A DNA stretch of 64,000 nucleotides from contig NZ_LMDS01000001.1 of the NCBI RefSeq assembly GCF_001425865.1, positions 508,507 to 572,506 on the forward strand, read 5' to 3'. The DNA is from Rhizobacter sp. Root404 (GTDB lineage Bacteria; Pseudomonadota; Gammaproteobacteria; Burkholderiales; Burkholderiaceae_C). This document shows positions 42,868 to 52,017 of the stretch, piece after piece (the stretch's first letter is position 1; every line of letters starts with the position of its first letter). Both the position numbers and the translations under genes were made by a program. The notes under the pieces were generated by a model, which was not told the origin of the DNA, did no database searches, and saw only the letters and a program-made list of their open reading frames with translations.

Positions 42868-44346
42868 ATGCTGGTTCTAGACCACGATCGCGCGGGCGGC
42901 TACTGGGGTGCGGTGTACGTCTTCACCGCGATCAAGGGCCTGCAGGTCGTGATCGACGGCCCGGTCGGGTGCGAGAACCTGCCGGTGACCTCGGTGCTGC
43001 ACTACACCGACGCGCTGCCGCCGCACGAACTGCCGATCGTCGTCACCGGCCTGGCCGAGGAACAGCTCGGCCGCGAAGGCACGGAGGGCTCGATGCGCCG
43101 CGCGCACGCCGCGCTCGATCCGGACCTGCCGTCGGTGGTCGTGACCGGCTCGATCGCCGAGATGATCGGCGGCGGCGTCACGCCCGAGGGCACGAACCTG
43201 CAGCGCTTCCTGCCGCGCACGATCGACGAGGACCAGTGGCAATGCGCGAACCGCGCGATGTTCTGGCTGTGGTCGGAATACGGCCTGAAGAAGGTCCCGG
43301 CACGCAAGCCCTTCGCCGAACGGCCCGCCGGCGAGAAGCCGCGCGTCAACATCATCGGCCCGAGCTACGGCACCTTCAACTCGCCGAGCGACCTGGCCGA
43401 GATCCGCCGCCTGGTGCAGGGCATCGGCGCCGAGATCAACATGGTGTTCCCGCTCGGCAGCCACCTGGCCGACGTGTCGCGCCTGGTCGAGGCCGACGTC
43501 AACATCTGCATGTACCGCGAATTCGGCCGCATGCTGTGCGAGGCGCTCGAGCGGCCGTACCTGCAGGCGCCGATCGGCCTGCACAGCACGACCAAGTTCC
43601 TGCGGTCGCTGGGCGAACTGCTGGGGCTCGACCCCGAGCCCTTCATCGAGCGCGAGAAGCACAGCACGATCAAGCCGATCTGGGACCTGTGGCGATCGGT
43701 GACGCAGGACTTCTTCGGCACCGCGAGCTTCGCGGTCGTTGCCAACGAGACCTACACCCGCGGCATCCGCCACTTCCTCGAAGACGAGATGGGCCTGCCG
43801 TGCCAGTTCGCGGTCGCGCGCAAGCCCGGCGCGAAGACCGACAACGACGCGGTGCGCCGGCTCACCAAGGACAAGACGCCGCTGGTGATGTACGGCAGCT
43901 ACAACGAGCGCATGTACCTGGCCGAGATCGGCGGGGGCGGGATGATGAAGACGAGCTTCATCCCGGCGTCGTTCCCGCTGCCGATCATCCGGCGCGCGAC
44001 CGGCACGCCGTTCATGGGCTACGCGGGCGCGACCTACCTGATCCAGGAGTTCTGCAACGCGCTGTTCGACGCGCTGTTCCACATCCTGCCGCTCGGCACC
44101 GACCTCGACAAGGTCGATCCGACGCCAGCGCGCCTCGGCGACGAGCCGGCGCGCCCTTGGGACGACGACGCGCAGGCGCTGCTCGGCGAGTTCGTCGAGT
44201 CCGAACCGGTGCTGGTGCAGATCTCGGCCGCGAAGCGGCTGCGCGATCGCGCCGAGCGCGACGCGAAGCGCGATGGCGAAGAGCGCGTCACGGCCGCGCG
44301 CGTCGCGAAGTCGCGCGACGCCCTCAGACAAGGGGAGCCCGCGTGA
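42868..44346 (+). CDS. bchZ: BchZ, chlorophyllide a reductase subunit Z
   Basis: A 492-residue NifK/BchB-like partner of BchY. Typical segments are [20 protein letters not shown] at the N-terminus, [17 protein letters not shown] with a cluster cysteine, and [20 protein letters not shown]. The last 60 residues are charged and helical ([16 protein letters not shown]). The ATG is 4 nt after the hairpin repeat. It is the last bch gene before the puf genes; 120 nt separate it from pufB. Confidence 0.95.
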   Translation: MLVLDHDRAGGYWGAVYVFTAIKGLQVVIDGPVGCENLPVTSVLHYTDALPPHELPIVVTGLAEEQLGREGTEGSMRRAHAALDPDLPSVVVTGSIAEMIGGGVTPEGTNLQRFLPRTIDEDQWQCANRAMFWLWSEYGLKKVPARKPFAERPAGEKPRVNIIGPSYGTFNSPSDLAEIRRLVQGIGAEINMVFPLGSHLADVSRLVEADVNICMYREFGRMLCEALERPYLQAPIGLHSTTKFLRSLGELLGLDPEPFIEREKHSTIKPIWDLWRSVTQDFFGTASFAVVANETYTRGIRHFLEDEMGLPCQFAVARKPGAKTDNDAVRRLTKDKTPLVMYGSYNERMYLAEIGGGGMMKTSFIPASFPLPIIRRATGTPFMGYAGATYLIQEFCNALFDALFHILPLGTDLDKVDPTPARLGDEPARPWDDDAQALLGEFVESEPVLVQISAAKRLRDRAERDAKRDGEERVTAARVAKSRDALRQGEPA

Positions 44347-44390
44347 GTCGCGCGCCCTCATCGAATTGCCGCGGCACCCGCTGCGTCAAA

Positions 44391-44435
44391 CCCCGCCGCG
44401 GGGGAATTTTCGCGGTGTTGGCCGAAAGGCCGAAC
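44391..44435 (+). promoter_or_regulatory. Two stem-loops in the bchZ-pufB leader
   Basis: CCCCGC-C-GCGGGG (44391-44403) followed by GAATTTT looks like a weak Rho-independent terminator or attenuator, although its one-base gap would force the inner pairs open. The second, GTTGGCC-GAAA-GGCCGAAC (44417-44435), has a GAAA tetraloop and one bulged G. pufB's AGAAGGAG follows. No PpsR palindrome or convincing promoter is present between bchZ and pufB, so puf may depend on read-through from upstream. Confidence 0.45.
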
Positions 44436-44466
44436 AGGGTCGTACCGGCCCAGAAGGAGAAAGAGC

Positions 44467-44697
44467 ATGGCTGACAGCAGGCAAGGCTCCCTGTCCGGAC
44501 TCACGGAACAGGAAGCCAAGGAGTTCCACGGAATCTTCATGACGAGCTTCATCATCTTCACGCTGATCGCGGTCGTCGCGCACTTCCTGGCGTGGCAATG
44601 GCGGCCGTGGCTGCCGGGTGCGAGCGGCTATGCGTCGATCGTGCACGACGCCAAGGAAGTCGCGATGGCGTACATCGCGGTCGGCTTTACCGGCTAG
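44467..44697 (+). CDS. pufB: PufB, light-harvesting 1 beta subunit
   Basis: A 76-residue LH1 beta polypeptide. [20 protein letters not shown] and [13 protein letters not shown] are the family hallmarks; the histidine in VAHF ligates bacteriochlorophyll. Rhodobacter beta chains end soon after RPW, but this one has about 28 more residues (from [13 protein letters not shown]). A strong GAAGGAG precedes the ATG. pufA follows 11 nt downstream. No pufQ lies upstream. Confidence 0.95.
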   Translation: MADSRQGSLSGLTEQEAKEFHGIFMTSFIIFTLIAVVAHFLAWQWRPWLPGASGYASIVHDAKEVAMAYIAVGFTG

Positions 44698-44708
44698 GAG
44701 GACACAAC

Positions 44709-44912
44709 ATGTGGCGCATCTGGATGCTTTTCGATCCGCGCAGGACGTTGATCGCCCTGTTCACCTTCCTGTTCGTGCTGGCACTGGTGATTCACTTCAT
44801 CCTGCTGAGCACCGACCGCTTCAACTGGCTCGAGGGCCCGCGCAAGGCCACGGCCGTCGCGGCGCAGATGTCACCGATGCCGGCACCCGCCGCGGCACCG
44901 GCGAGCAAGTAG
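44709..44912 (+). CDS. pufA: PufA, light-harvesting 1 alpha subunit
   Basis: A 67-residue LH1 alpha polypeptide with the N-terminus [20 protein letters not shown]. The bacteriochlorophyll-binding histidine is in [18 protein letters not shown]. An alanine/proline-rich tail follows. TAGGAGGA is a very good ribosome-binding site. Alpha and beta oligomerise round the reaction centre in the intracytoplasmic membrane. The ORF opens further upstream, but this ATG matches mature alpha chains. Confidence 0.95.
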   Translation: MWRIWMLFDPRRTLIALFTFLFVLALVIHFILLSTDRFNWLEGPRKATAVAAQMSPMPAPAAAPASK

Positions 44913-44913
44913 C

Positions 44914-44970
44914 GACGGCGGTTTCCGTCCGAGCAGGCAGGGCGCGGCGTGACGCACCGCACCCGGCTGC
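44914..44970 (+). promoter_or_regulatory. Stem-loops between pufA and pufL, likely mRNA stabilisers
   Basis: GACGG-CGGTTT-CCGTC (44914-44929) sits directly after the pufA stop. A longer imperfect stem spans 44937-44970 (GCAGGGCGCGG pairing with CCGCACCCGGCTGC with bulges). In other purple bacteria hairpins at this place protect pufBA mRNA from 3' decay and set the excess of LH1 over reaction centre. That role is inferred here. Confidence 0.55.
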
Positions 44971-45030
44971 GATAACGAGTCTGAAGATGCGCGCGCCGGC
45001 AACGGCCGCGCATCGATCGGGGACAAGACC

Positions 45031-45858
45031 ATGGCGATGCTGAGTTTCGAGCGCAAGTACCGAGTCCGCGGCGGCACCTTGACCGGGGGCGACCTGTTCG
45101 ACTTCTGGGTCGGGCCGTTCTATGTCGGCTTCTTCGGGGTGACGACGTTGTTCTTCGCGACCGTCGGAACGCTGCTGATCGTCTGGGGTGCGTCGCAGGG
45201 ACACACCTGGAACCTGTGGCAGATCTCGATCGCGCCACCCGACCTCAAGTACGGCCTGCGCATGGCGCCACTGATGGAAGGCGGCCTGTGGCAGCTCATC
45301 ACGGTCTGCGCGATCGGCTCGTTCGTGTCGTGGGCGCTGCGCGAGGTGGAGATCTGCCGCAAGCTCGGCATCGGCTACCACGTGCCGTTCGCGTTCTCGA
45401 TCGCGATCCTGGCCTACGTGACGCTCACGGTGATCCGGCCGGTGCTGCTCGGCGCCTGGGGCCACGGCTTCCCGTACGGGATCATGAGCCACCTGGACTG
45501 GGTCTCGAACACGGGCTACCAGTACCTGCACTTCCACTACAACCCGGCGCACATGCTGGGCGTGAGCTTCTTCTTCGCGACCACCTTCGCGCTGTCGCTG
45601 CACGGCGGGCTGATCCTGTCGGCCACGAACCCCGCGAAGGGCGAGACCGTCAAGACCGCGGAGCACGAGAACACCTTCTTCCGCGACACGATCGGCTACT
45701 CGATCGGCACGCTGGGCATCCACCGGCTCGGGCTGTTCCTGGCCCTGTCGGCCGGCTTCTGGAGCGCCGTGTGCATCGTCATCAGCGGCCCGTTCTGGAC
45801 CCGCGGCTGGCCCGAGTGGTGGAGCTGGTGGCTGAACCTTCCCATCTGGGCGAATTGA
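45031..45858 (+). CDS. pufL: PufL, photosynthetic reaction centre L subunit
   Basis: A 275-residue five-helix subunit that with PufM binds the special pair, accessory bacteriochlorophylls, bacteriopheophytins and quinones. [20 protein letters not shown] contains bacteriochlorophyll-binding histidines, and [20 protein letters not shown] forms the QB pocket with the iron ligand region. Length and N-terminus ([20 protein letters not shown]) are normal. GGGGAC stands upstream of the ATG. pufM begins 28 nt after its stop. Confidence 0.97.
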   Translation: MAMLSFERKYRVRGGTLTGGDLFDFWVGPFYVGFFGVTTLFFATVGTLLIVWGASQGHTWNLWQISIAPPDLKYGLRMAPLMEGGLWQLITVCAIGSFVSWALREVEICRKLGIGYHVPFAFSIAILAYVTLTVIRPVLLGAWGHGFPYGIMSHLDWVSNTGYQYLHFHYNPAHMLGVSFFFATTFALSLHGGLILSATNPAKGETVKTAEHENTFFRDTIGYSIGTLGIHRLGLFLALSAGFWSAVCIVISGPFWTRGWPEWWSWWLNLPIWAN

Positions 45859-45886
45859 CCGAATACAACAGCCCAAGGAGACCCTG

Positions 45887-46867
45887 ATGGCTGAGTACCA
45901 GAACATCTTCACCCGCGTGCAAGCCTATGCGCCTGCGTACGCCGGCATCCCGCTCGCGCAGGGCAACCAGGAGCGCGAGGGCCCGCCGGTCCACGTGCAC
46001 TGGCTCGGCAAGCTCGGCGACGCGCAGGTCGGGCCGATCTACCTCGGCTGGCTCGGCCTGGCCTCGGCGCTGTGCATGTTCATCTGCATCGAGATCATCG
46101 GGCTGAACATGCTGGCCTCGGTGAACTGGAACCCGATCCAGTTCGTGCGCCAGCTGCCGTGGCTCGGTCTCGAGCCGCCGCCGCCGAGCATGGGTCTCAA
46201 GCTGTTCCCGCCGCTCAACCAGGGCGGCTGGTGGCTGATGGCCGGCTTCTTCATGACCAGCTCGGTGCTGCTGTGGTGGGCGCGCATGTACCGGCGAGCT
46301 CGCGCGCTCGGCATGGGCACGCACATCCCGTGGGCGTTCGCGGCGGCGATCTGGCTGATGCTGGTGCTGGGTTTCATCCGCCCCATCCTGATGGGATCGT
46401 GGGGCGAGGCGGTGCCGTTCGGCATCTTCCCGCACCTGGACTGGACGGCGGCGTTCTCGATCCGCTACGGCAACCTGTTCTACAACCCGTTCCACATGCT
46501 GTCGATCGCGTTCCTGTACGGCGCGACGCTGCTGTTCGCGATGCACGGCGCGACCATCCTCGCGGTCAGCCGCTTCGGCGGCGAGCGCGAGATCGAGCAG
46601 ATCGTCGACCGCGGCACCGCCAGCGAACGCGCCGCGCTGTTCTGGCGCTGGACCATGGGCTTCAACGCGACGATGGAATCGATCCACCGCTGGGGCTGGT
46701 GGTTCGCGGTGCTGTGCCCGCTGGTCGGCGGCATCGGCATCCTGCTCACCGGCACGGTCGTCGACAACTGGTACCTCTGGGCCGTCAAGCACCACGTCGC
46801 GCCGATCTACCCGGCCGTGTTCGCACCGGTGATCGACCCGGCCACGCTGCAGGGAGTCAAGCCATGA
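45887..46867 (+). CDS. pufM: PufM, photosynthetic reaction centre M subunit
   Basis: A 326-residue five-helix partner of PufL. Typical parts are [32 protein letters not shown] (pigment-binding histidine region) and [20 protein letters not shown]. The length, slightly above Rhodobacter PufM, agrees with species whose reaction centre carries a PufC cytochrome. An AAGGAGA precedes the ATG. The stop overlaps the pufC start (ATGA). Confidence 0.97.
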   Translation: MAEYQNIFTRVQAYAPAYAGIPLAQGNQEREGPPVHVHWLGKLGDAQVGPIYLGWLGLASALCMFICIEIIGLNMLASVNWNPIQFVRQLPWLGLEPPPPSMGLKLFPPLNQGGWWLMAGFFMTSSVLLWWARMYRRARALGMGTHIPWAFAAAIWLMLVLGFIRPILMGSWGEAVPFGIFPHLDWTAAFSIRYGNLFYNPFHMLSIAFLYGATLLFAMHGATILAVSRFGGEREIEQIVDRGTASERAALFWRWTMGFNATMESIHRWGWWFAVLCPLVGGIGILLTGTVVDNWYLWAVKHHVAPIYPAVFAPVIDPATLQGVKP

Positions 46868-47934
46868 TGCGTCTCGTCCGAGGGTTCGCCGTGCTCGTCG
46901 CGGCGACATTGCTGGCCGCCTGCGAGCGCCCGCCGATCGACTCCGTGCAGCGCGGCTACCGCGGCACCGGCATGGACCAGGTCTACAACCCGCGCCTGAT
47001 CGCCGCGGCGGCGCCGGCCAACGCGCTGCCGGCCGATTCGCCGATGGTGCCGCCCGGCGGCCCGGCGGCCTCCACCGTGTTCAAGAACGTCAAGGTCGTC
47101 GGCGACCTGGGCGTCGGCGAGTTCACGCGGCTGATGGTCTCGATGACGGCCTGGGTCGCGCCCGACCAGGGCTGCACCTACTGCCACAAGGCCGGCGAGG
47201 ATTTCTCCAGCGACGCGCTCTACACCAAGGTCGTCGCGCGCCGCATGCTCGAGATGACGCGCCACATCAACACCGACTGGAAGACCCACGTCGCCGAGAC
47301 CGGTGTCACCTGCTACACCTGCCATCGGGGCCAGCCGGTGCCGTCCAACCTGTGGTTCGCGCCCCCGGTCGACACCCATGCGGCCACGATGCTGGGCAAC
47401 CGGGCGGGGCAGAACGCGCCGGCGCCGTCGGTGGGCGTCGCGTCGCTGCCCAACGACCCGTTCACGCCGTTCCTGGACCAGGGCAACGAGATCCGCGTGA
47501 TCGGGCAGACGGCGCTCGCGTCGGGCAACCGCCAGTCGACCAAGCAGGCCGAGTACACCTACGGCCTGATGATGCACATGTCGAAGTCGCTCGGCGTGAA
47601 CTGCACCTATTGCCACAACTCGCGCTCGTTCGCCGAGTGGGACACGAGCACGCCGCAGCGCGCGACCGCGTGGTACGGCATCCGCATGGCGCGCGACCTG
47701 AACACCACCTACCTCGATCCGCTCGCCGGCGTGTTCCCGGCGAACCGGCTCGGGCCGACCGGCGACGTACCGAAGCTGAACTGCGCCACCTGCCACCAGG
47801 GCGCGTTCAAGCCGATGTACGGCGCGAGCATGCTGAAGACGCATCCGGAACTCGCCGGCGTCCGGGTCGCGCTGGCCGCGCCCGCGGCGGCGGCCTCCGC
47901 GGCAGACGCGGGCGCCAGCGCACCGGCCCGCTGA
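46864..47934 (+). CDS. pufC: PufC, reaction-centre tetraheme cytochrome c subunit
   Basis: A 356-residue lipoprotein. The signal ends in the lipobox LLAAC (cysteine at about residue 20). Four heme sites CTYCHK, CYTCHR, CTYCHN and CATCHQ bind c-type hemes, inserted by the Ccm system coded in this window. PufC re-reduces the special pair with electrons from HiPIP or a soluble cytochrome. A tail rich in alanine and proline closes the protein. The ATG overlaps the pufM stop; a second ATG follows at once. Confidence 0.96.
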   Translation: MMRLVRGFAVLVAATLLAACERPPIDSVQRGYRGTGMDQVYNPRLIAAAAPANALPADSPMVPPGGPAASTVFKNVKVVGDLGVGEFTRLMVSMTAWVAPDQGCTYCHKAGEDFSSDALYTKVVARRMLEMTRHINTDWKTHVAETGVTCYTCHRGQPVPSNLWFAPPVDTHAATMLGNRAGQNAPAPSVGVASLPNDPFTPFLDQGNEIRVIGQTALASGNRQSTKQAEYTYGLMMHMSKSLGVNCTYCHNSRSFAEWDTSTPQRATAWYGIRMARDLNTTYLDPLAGVFPANRLGPTGDVPKLNCATCHQGAFKPMYGASMLKTHPELAGVRVALAAPAAAASAADAGASAPAR

Positions 47935-47938
47935 CGGG

Positions 47939-47960
47939 CGCGCGGCGAGTTGCCCGCGCG
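47939..47960 (+). terminator. Stem-loop after pufC
   Basis: CGCGCGG (47939-47945) and CCGCGCG (47954-47960) form a 7-bp GC stem with an 8-nt loop just after the pufC stop. There is no T-run, so it may be a Rho-aided end or an mRNA-stabilising structure rather than a classic terminator. Confidence 0.4.
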
Positions 47961-48036
47961 GTGACGGCCGGCCGCGCGTGGGGCCAATCGGCGGCGCGCC
48001 GGCAGGGCCGGTGCCGCTGACCTTACGATCGTCGCC

Positions 48037-48204
48037 ATGAGCCAGCACCCAGCCGGATTCCGCGGCAACAAGGCGGCATTGCCGAGCAAGCCGTGCGCGG
48101 CCTGCGGCTTGCCGATGACCTGGCGCAAGCGCTGGGCGAAGAACTGGGCCGAGGTCAAGTTCTGTTCCGAGGCTTGCCGGCGCAAGCCGGCGCCGCGTGG
48201 CTGA
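48037..48204 (+). CDS. DUF2256 small zinc-binding protein
   Basis: A 55-residue protein with two cysteine pairs (KPCAACGLPM and KFCSEACRRK) around WRKRWAKNWAEV, the DUF2256 pattern, probably binding one zinc. Such genes often sit next to FeS photolyase/cryptochrome genes, as here: the next gene starts 8 nt before this stop codon. Function is unknown. No strong ribosome-binding site is visible before the ATG. Confidence 0.8.
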   Translation: MSQHPAGFRGNKAALPSKPCAACGLPMTWRKRWAKNWAEVKFCSEACRRKPAPRG

Positions 48205-49750
48205 GTTGCGCACGCTCGTCGTCGTGCTGGGCGACCAGCTCGATCTCGCGGCGTCGGGGTTCGATGGCTTCGATGCGCGGACCGACGCGGTCTGGATGGC
48301 CGAGGTCGCGGACGAGTCCACGCATGTCTGGTCCGGCAAGCCGCGCATCGCGATGTTCCTGGCAGCGATGCGCCACTTCGCGCTCGCGCTGCAGGCGGCG
48401 GGCCTGCCGCTGCACTACACGCGCCTCGAGGCACCCGGCAACGCGGGCAGCCTGGCCGCGCAGCTTCAGGCGGACATCCGCCGGCTGCGCCCGACGCATC
48501 TCGTGATGACCGCGCCGGGCGACTGGCGCGTGCTGCAGGCGATCAAGGCCGTGGCGGCGGCCAACGACCTGCCGCTGGACATCCGCGAGGATCGCCACTT
48601 CTTCACCACGGTGCGCGAGTTCGCCGTGCATGCGCGCGGTCGGAAGTCCTTGCGCATGGAGTTCTTCTACCGCGAGCAGCGCGCCCGCCACGGCGTGCTG
48701 ATGGACGGCGGCGCGCCGGCCGGCGGCCGCTGGAACTACGACGCCGAGAACCGCGAGTCCTTCGGCAAGAACGGGCCGGACGGGGTGCCGCCGCGTGCCA
48801 CCTTCGCACCGGACGAGGTCACCCGCGAAGTGCTCGACATGGTTGAGCGGCGGTTCGCATCGCACCCCGGCCGGCTCGACGGCTTCGCCTGGCCGGTGAC
48901 GCGCGCGCACGCCCGGCTCGCGCTCCAGGCGTTCATGCGCGAGCGCCTGCCCTTGTTCGGCCGCTACCAGGACGCGATCTGGCCCGGCGACCCCTGGCTG
49001 TACCACGCGCAGCTGTCGGCGGCGCTGAATCTGAAGCTGCTCGACCCGCACGAGGTCGTCGCCGCGGCCGAGGCCGCGTACCGCGACGGCCACGCGCCGC
49101 TGGCGAGCGTCGAGGGCTTCGTCCGCCAGATCCTCGGCTGGCGCGAGTACGTGCGCGGCCTCTACTGGACCCGCATGCCGGACTACGTCGAGCGCAACGC
49201 GCTCGATGCGCAGCAGGACCTGCCGGCGTGGTACTGGACCGGCGCGACCGACATGGCCTGCCTGCGCGACGCGCTCGCGCAGACGCTGACGCACGGCTAT
49301 GCGAACCACATCCAGCGCCTGATGGTCACCGGCCTCTATGCGTTGATGCTCGGCGTGCAGCCGAAGCAGGTGCACGCGTGGTACCTCGCGGTGTATGTCG
49401 ACGCGGTCGAGTGGGTGGAGCTGCCGAACACGCTGGGGATGAGTCAGTACGCGGACGGCGGCCTGATGGGCAGCAAGCCCTACGTGGCGACCGGCAAGTA
49501 CATCCAGCGCATGAGCCCGCACTGTGCCGGCTGCCGCTACGACCCGGCGCAGCGCAGCGGCGAGCGCGCGTGCCCGTTCACGACGCTGTACTGGGACTTC
49601 CTGATGCGCCATGAAGCGCTGCTGGCCGGCAACCCGCGGATGGCGCTGCAGGTGAAGAACGTCGCGCGCCTGGCCGACGCGGAGCGGGCGGCGGTGCGCG
49701 AGCGCGCGGCGTCGATCCGCCGCGGCGAGATCGGAGCCGTCGGCGCCTGA
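48197..49750 (+). CDS. FeS-type photolyase/cryptochrome (CryB/PhrB family, (6-4) photolyase-like)
   Basis: A 517-residue member of the deoxyribodipyrimidine photolyase-related (FeS-BCP) family. It has an N-terminal Rossmann antenna domain (LRTLVVVLGDQLDLAASGF) and a helical FAD domain (RQILGWREYVRGLYW, LMVTGLYALMLGVQP). Likely FeS ligands are cysteines in DMACLRDAL, SPHCAGCRYD and ERACPFTTLY. Relatives repair (6-4) photoproducts (PhrB) or, as CryB of Rhodobacter sphaeroides, influence photosynthesis gene expression. The start is a GTG overlapping the DUF2256 gene. Placement after puf makes a link to light use plausible. Confidence 0.88.
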   Translation: MAELRTLVVVLGDQLDLAASGFDGFDARTDAVWMAEVADESTHVWSGKPRIAMFLAAMRHFALALQAAGLPLHYTRLEAPGNAGSLAAQLQADIRRLRPTHLVMTAPGDWRVLQAIKAVAAANDLPLDIREDRHFFTTVREFAVHARGRKSLRMEFFYREQRARHGVLMDGGAPAGGRWNYDAENRESFGKNGPDGVPPRATFAPDEVTREVLDMVERRFASHPGRLDGFAWPVTRAHARLALQAFMRERLPLFGRYQDAIWPGDPWLYHAQLSAALNLKLLDPHEVVAAAEAAYRDGHAPLASVEGFVRQILGWREYVRGLYWTRMPDYVERNALDAQQDLPAWYWTGATDMACLRDALAQTLTHGYANHIQRLMVTGLYALMLGVQPKQVHAWYLAVYVDAVEWVELPNTLGMSQYADGGLMGSKPYVATGKYIQRMSPHCAGCRYDPAQRSGERACPFTTLYWDFLMRHEALLAGNPRMALQVKNVARLADAERAAVRERAASIRRGEIGAVGA

Positions 49751-49813
49751 CGCGACTTCGGCGGCTCGTATGATCCGCTCACCGTCCACGCCCACCGAGC
49801 ATCGCATCGCGCC

Positions 49814-52006
49814 TTGAGCATTCGAACCCTCCTGGTCCTGTTGGTCATGGCCGTCTGGCTGCCCGCACTCGCGGGCTTTTCGTTGCTGGCGCGGATCACC
49901 TACCTGCGCGAGGTGGCGGACGCGCGTCACGCCGTCGAGCAGCTGGGCGAGAGCATCGCCTCGAGCGTCGAGCGCGAGCTGGACAAGCGCGTGTTCATGG
50001 CGCGCGCGTTGAGCGCCTCCTCCGCGCTGGCCGACCCGGACCTGCGCCGTTTCCACCGCGAGGCGAGCGGGGCGCTGAAGGGGTCCGGCGCGTGGGCGGT
50101 GCTGGTGGACGAGCGCATGCAGCTGGTCAATACGGTGTTGCCGTTCGACGCCCAGACGCTGCGCGAGCGACCGCCCGGGCTGCCGCTGCTGCGCGAGGGG
50201 TCGGCGATCCTGTTTGCCGCCCGGGGCGCGGCGACCGGTCGGCCGGTGCTCGGCGCCTTCGTGCCGGAGGCGCAGGCGACGCCGGTCGTGCGCAACGTCG
50301 GTGTCGTGTTCGAGATGGCCGCGATCCAGGGCATTCTCGACAGCCAGAACGCGGCGCAAGGCAGCCTGTCCGCCGTCGTGAACCAGGACTTCGTGATCAT
50401 GGCCCGCAGCCGCGACCCGCAGAAATGGGTCGGCGCCAAGGCGGGGCCGGAGATCCAGCGCCGCGTGCGGGACAAGGAGGTCGGCTTCGGCGAGTCCGTC
50501 ACGCTCGATGGCGTGCCCTCGCTGACCTTCATCACGCCGGCCAACCGGTTCGGCTGGACCATCGTGCTGGCGCTGCCGAAGAACGCGCTGACCGCGGCCG
50601 CGCAGCGCCTGACGATGCAGGTGCTCGCGGCCAGCGCGGCGATCCTGGCGATCGGCCTGGCGGCCGTGCTGTACCTCGCGCGGCGCGTCGGCGCGCCGGT
50701 GATCGCGTTGCGCGACGACGCGATCCGGCTGGGCGACGATTCGGTCCCGCCCGAACGCCCGTTTCCGGTCCTCGAGGTGCGCGAGGTCAGCCGCGCGCTG
50801 CATGCCGCCGGCCGGCGCTCGCACGAGGCCAAGCAGCTCCTCGAGACGCGGGTGCGGGAGGCGGTCGTCGATGCCGAATCGGCGCAGGCCAAGCTGCTCG
50901 AAGGGCAGAAGCGCGAAGCCATCGGCCGGCTCACCGGCGGGCTCGCGCACGAGTTCAACAACCTGCTGCAGACGATCAGCGTCGCGCTGCAGGTGCTCGA
51001 ACGCGATGCGAAGGAAGGCCGCAACGCGCGGGTGCTGCAGTCGGCCAAGCAGGCCACGCGGCGCGCGGCCGACCTGGTGCGCCAGATGTTGAGCTTCGGC
51101 CGCGACCGCCCGCTCAAGCGCGAGCCGGTGCAGCTCGCGCGGCTGCTCGGCGGCAGCCAGGAGCTGACGGACAAGGCGGTCGGCGAGAAGATCGTGCTCA
51201 GCGTCGACGTGCCCGCCGACCTGCCGCCGGTGTACGTCGATCCGGCGCAGCTCGAACTCGCGGTGCTGAACCTGGTGTTCAACGCGCGCGACGCGATGCC
51301 GAACGGCGGGCGGATCGCGATCGGTGCGACGCTGCACGCGGCCGCGTCCAATGCGCTCGACGCGACCGACCAGGTCTGCCTGAGCGTCGCCGACAACGGC
51401 TCGGGCATGGACGAGCTGACGAAGGTGAGGGCGTTCGAGCCGTACTTCACCACCAAGCCGATCGGCGCCGGCAGCGGGCTCGGGCTGGCGCAGGTGGCGG
51501 CCTTCGTGCGGCAGAGCGAGGGCCATGCCTCGATCGACAGCGTGCCCGGTCGCGGCACCACGGTGAGCCTGTGGCTGCCGGTGGCGGCGGCCGACGCGAA
51601 GGCGCCGGCCTCGGCCCCCGCCACCGCGCCGGCGCCGCGCGTGCTGCCGCTGCAGATCCTGATGGTCGAGGACGACGATCTGGTCTCCGCCGTGGTGGTG
51701 CCGGCGCTCGAACGGCTGGGCCACGCGGTGCGCCTGTGCACGTCGTCGGACGCCGCCCGGCAGCTGCTGCAGGACGAGCGCGAACGCTTCGACGTGCTGT
51801 TCACCGACATCGTGATGCCGGGCGGCAGCTCCGGGCTGGATCTGGCGCGCTGGGCGCGCGTGCATCGGCCGTCGCTGCCGATCGTCGTGGCCACCGGCTA
51901 CACCGTGCGGGAGGTGCCGAGCGACCTGGAGCTGCTGCGCAAGCCCTACGAGATCGATGCGCTGATGCTGTCGATGCTGCGCGCGATCGAGGCCGCGCCG
52001 CGCTGA
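49814..52006 (+). CDS. Hybrid sensor histidine kinase with receiver domain
   Basis: A 730-residue protein. A first helix (LLVLLVMAVWLPALAGFSLL) and a second near 270-295 flank a periplasmic cache-like sensor. A histidine phosphorylation site follows in GGLAHEFNNLLQTISVALQV. The ATPase domain shows VFNARDAMPNGG, DNGSGM and GLGLAQV. The C-terminal receiver has its aspartate in VLFTDIVMPGG. The start is TTG at 49814 without a clear ribosome-binding site. It carries its own receiver but no output domain. Signal and partner are unknown. Confidence 0.85.
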   Translation: MSIRTLLVLLVMAVWLPALAGFSLLARITYLREVADARHAVEQLGESIASSVERELDKRVFMARALSASSALADPDLRRFHREASGALKGSGAWAVLVDERMQLVNTVLPFDAQTLRERPPGLPLLREGSAILFAARGAATGRPVLGAFVPEAQATPVVRNVGVVFEMAAIQGILDSQNAAQGSLSAVVNQDFVIMARSRDPQKWVGAKAGPEIQRRVRDKEVGFGESVTLDGVPSLTFITPANRFGWTIVLALPKNALTAAAQRLTMQVLAASAAILAIGLAAVLYLARRVGAPVIALRDDAIRLGDDSVPPERPFPVLEVREVSRALHAAGRRSHEAKQLLETRVREAVVDAESAQAKLLEGQKREAIGRLTGGLAHEFNNLLQTISVALQVLERDAKEGRNARVLQSAKQATRRAADLVRQMLSFGRDRPLKREPVQLARLLGGSQELTDKAVGEKIVLSVDVPADLPPVYVDPAQLELAVLNLVFNARDAMPNGGRIAIGATLHAAASNALDATDQVCLSVADNGSGMDELTKVRAFEPYFTTKPIGAGSGLGLAQVAAFVRQSEGHASIDSVPGRGTTVSLWLPVAAADAKAPASAPATAPAPRVLPLQILMVEDDDLVSAVVVPALERLGHAVRLCTSSDAARQLLQDERERFDVLFTDIVMPGGSSGLDLARWARVHRPSLPIVVATGYTVREVPSDLELLRKPYEIDALMLSMLRAIEAAPR

Positions 52007-52017
52007 CCGGCGCCGGC

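Noticed and set aside
40074..42869. A 931-codon minus-strand frame opposite bchX and bchY
   Set aside because: It is the antisense shadow of strongly conserved genes in high-GC DNA, with no recognisable domain.
42794..42880. The 28-codon frame across the hairpin as an ordinary gene
   Set aside because: Its peptide ([20 protein letters not shown]) is just the translation of a common intergenic repeat. I keep it only as a possible coupling device.
44416..44436. TGT...ACA flanks of the tetraloop hairpin before pufB as a PpsR site
   Set aside because: The spacing is 15 nt, and the symmetry is explained by the RNA hairpin.
48155..51865. A 1236-codon minus-strand frame opposite the photolyase and sensor kinase genes
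   Set aside because: The composition (Arg/Gln/His/Ala) is typical of GC-rich shadows, and both plus-strand genes have clear domains.
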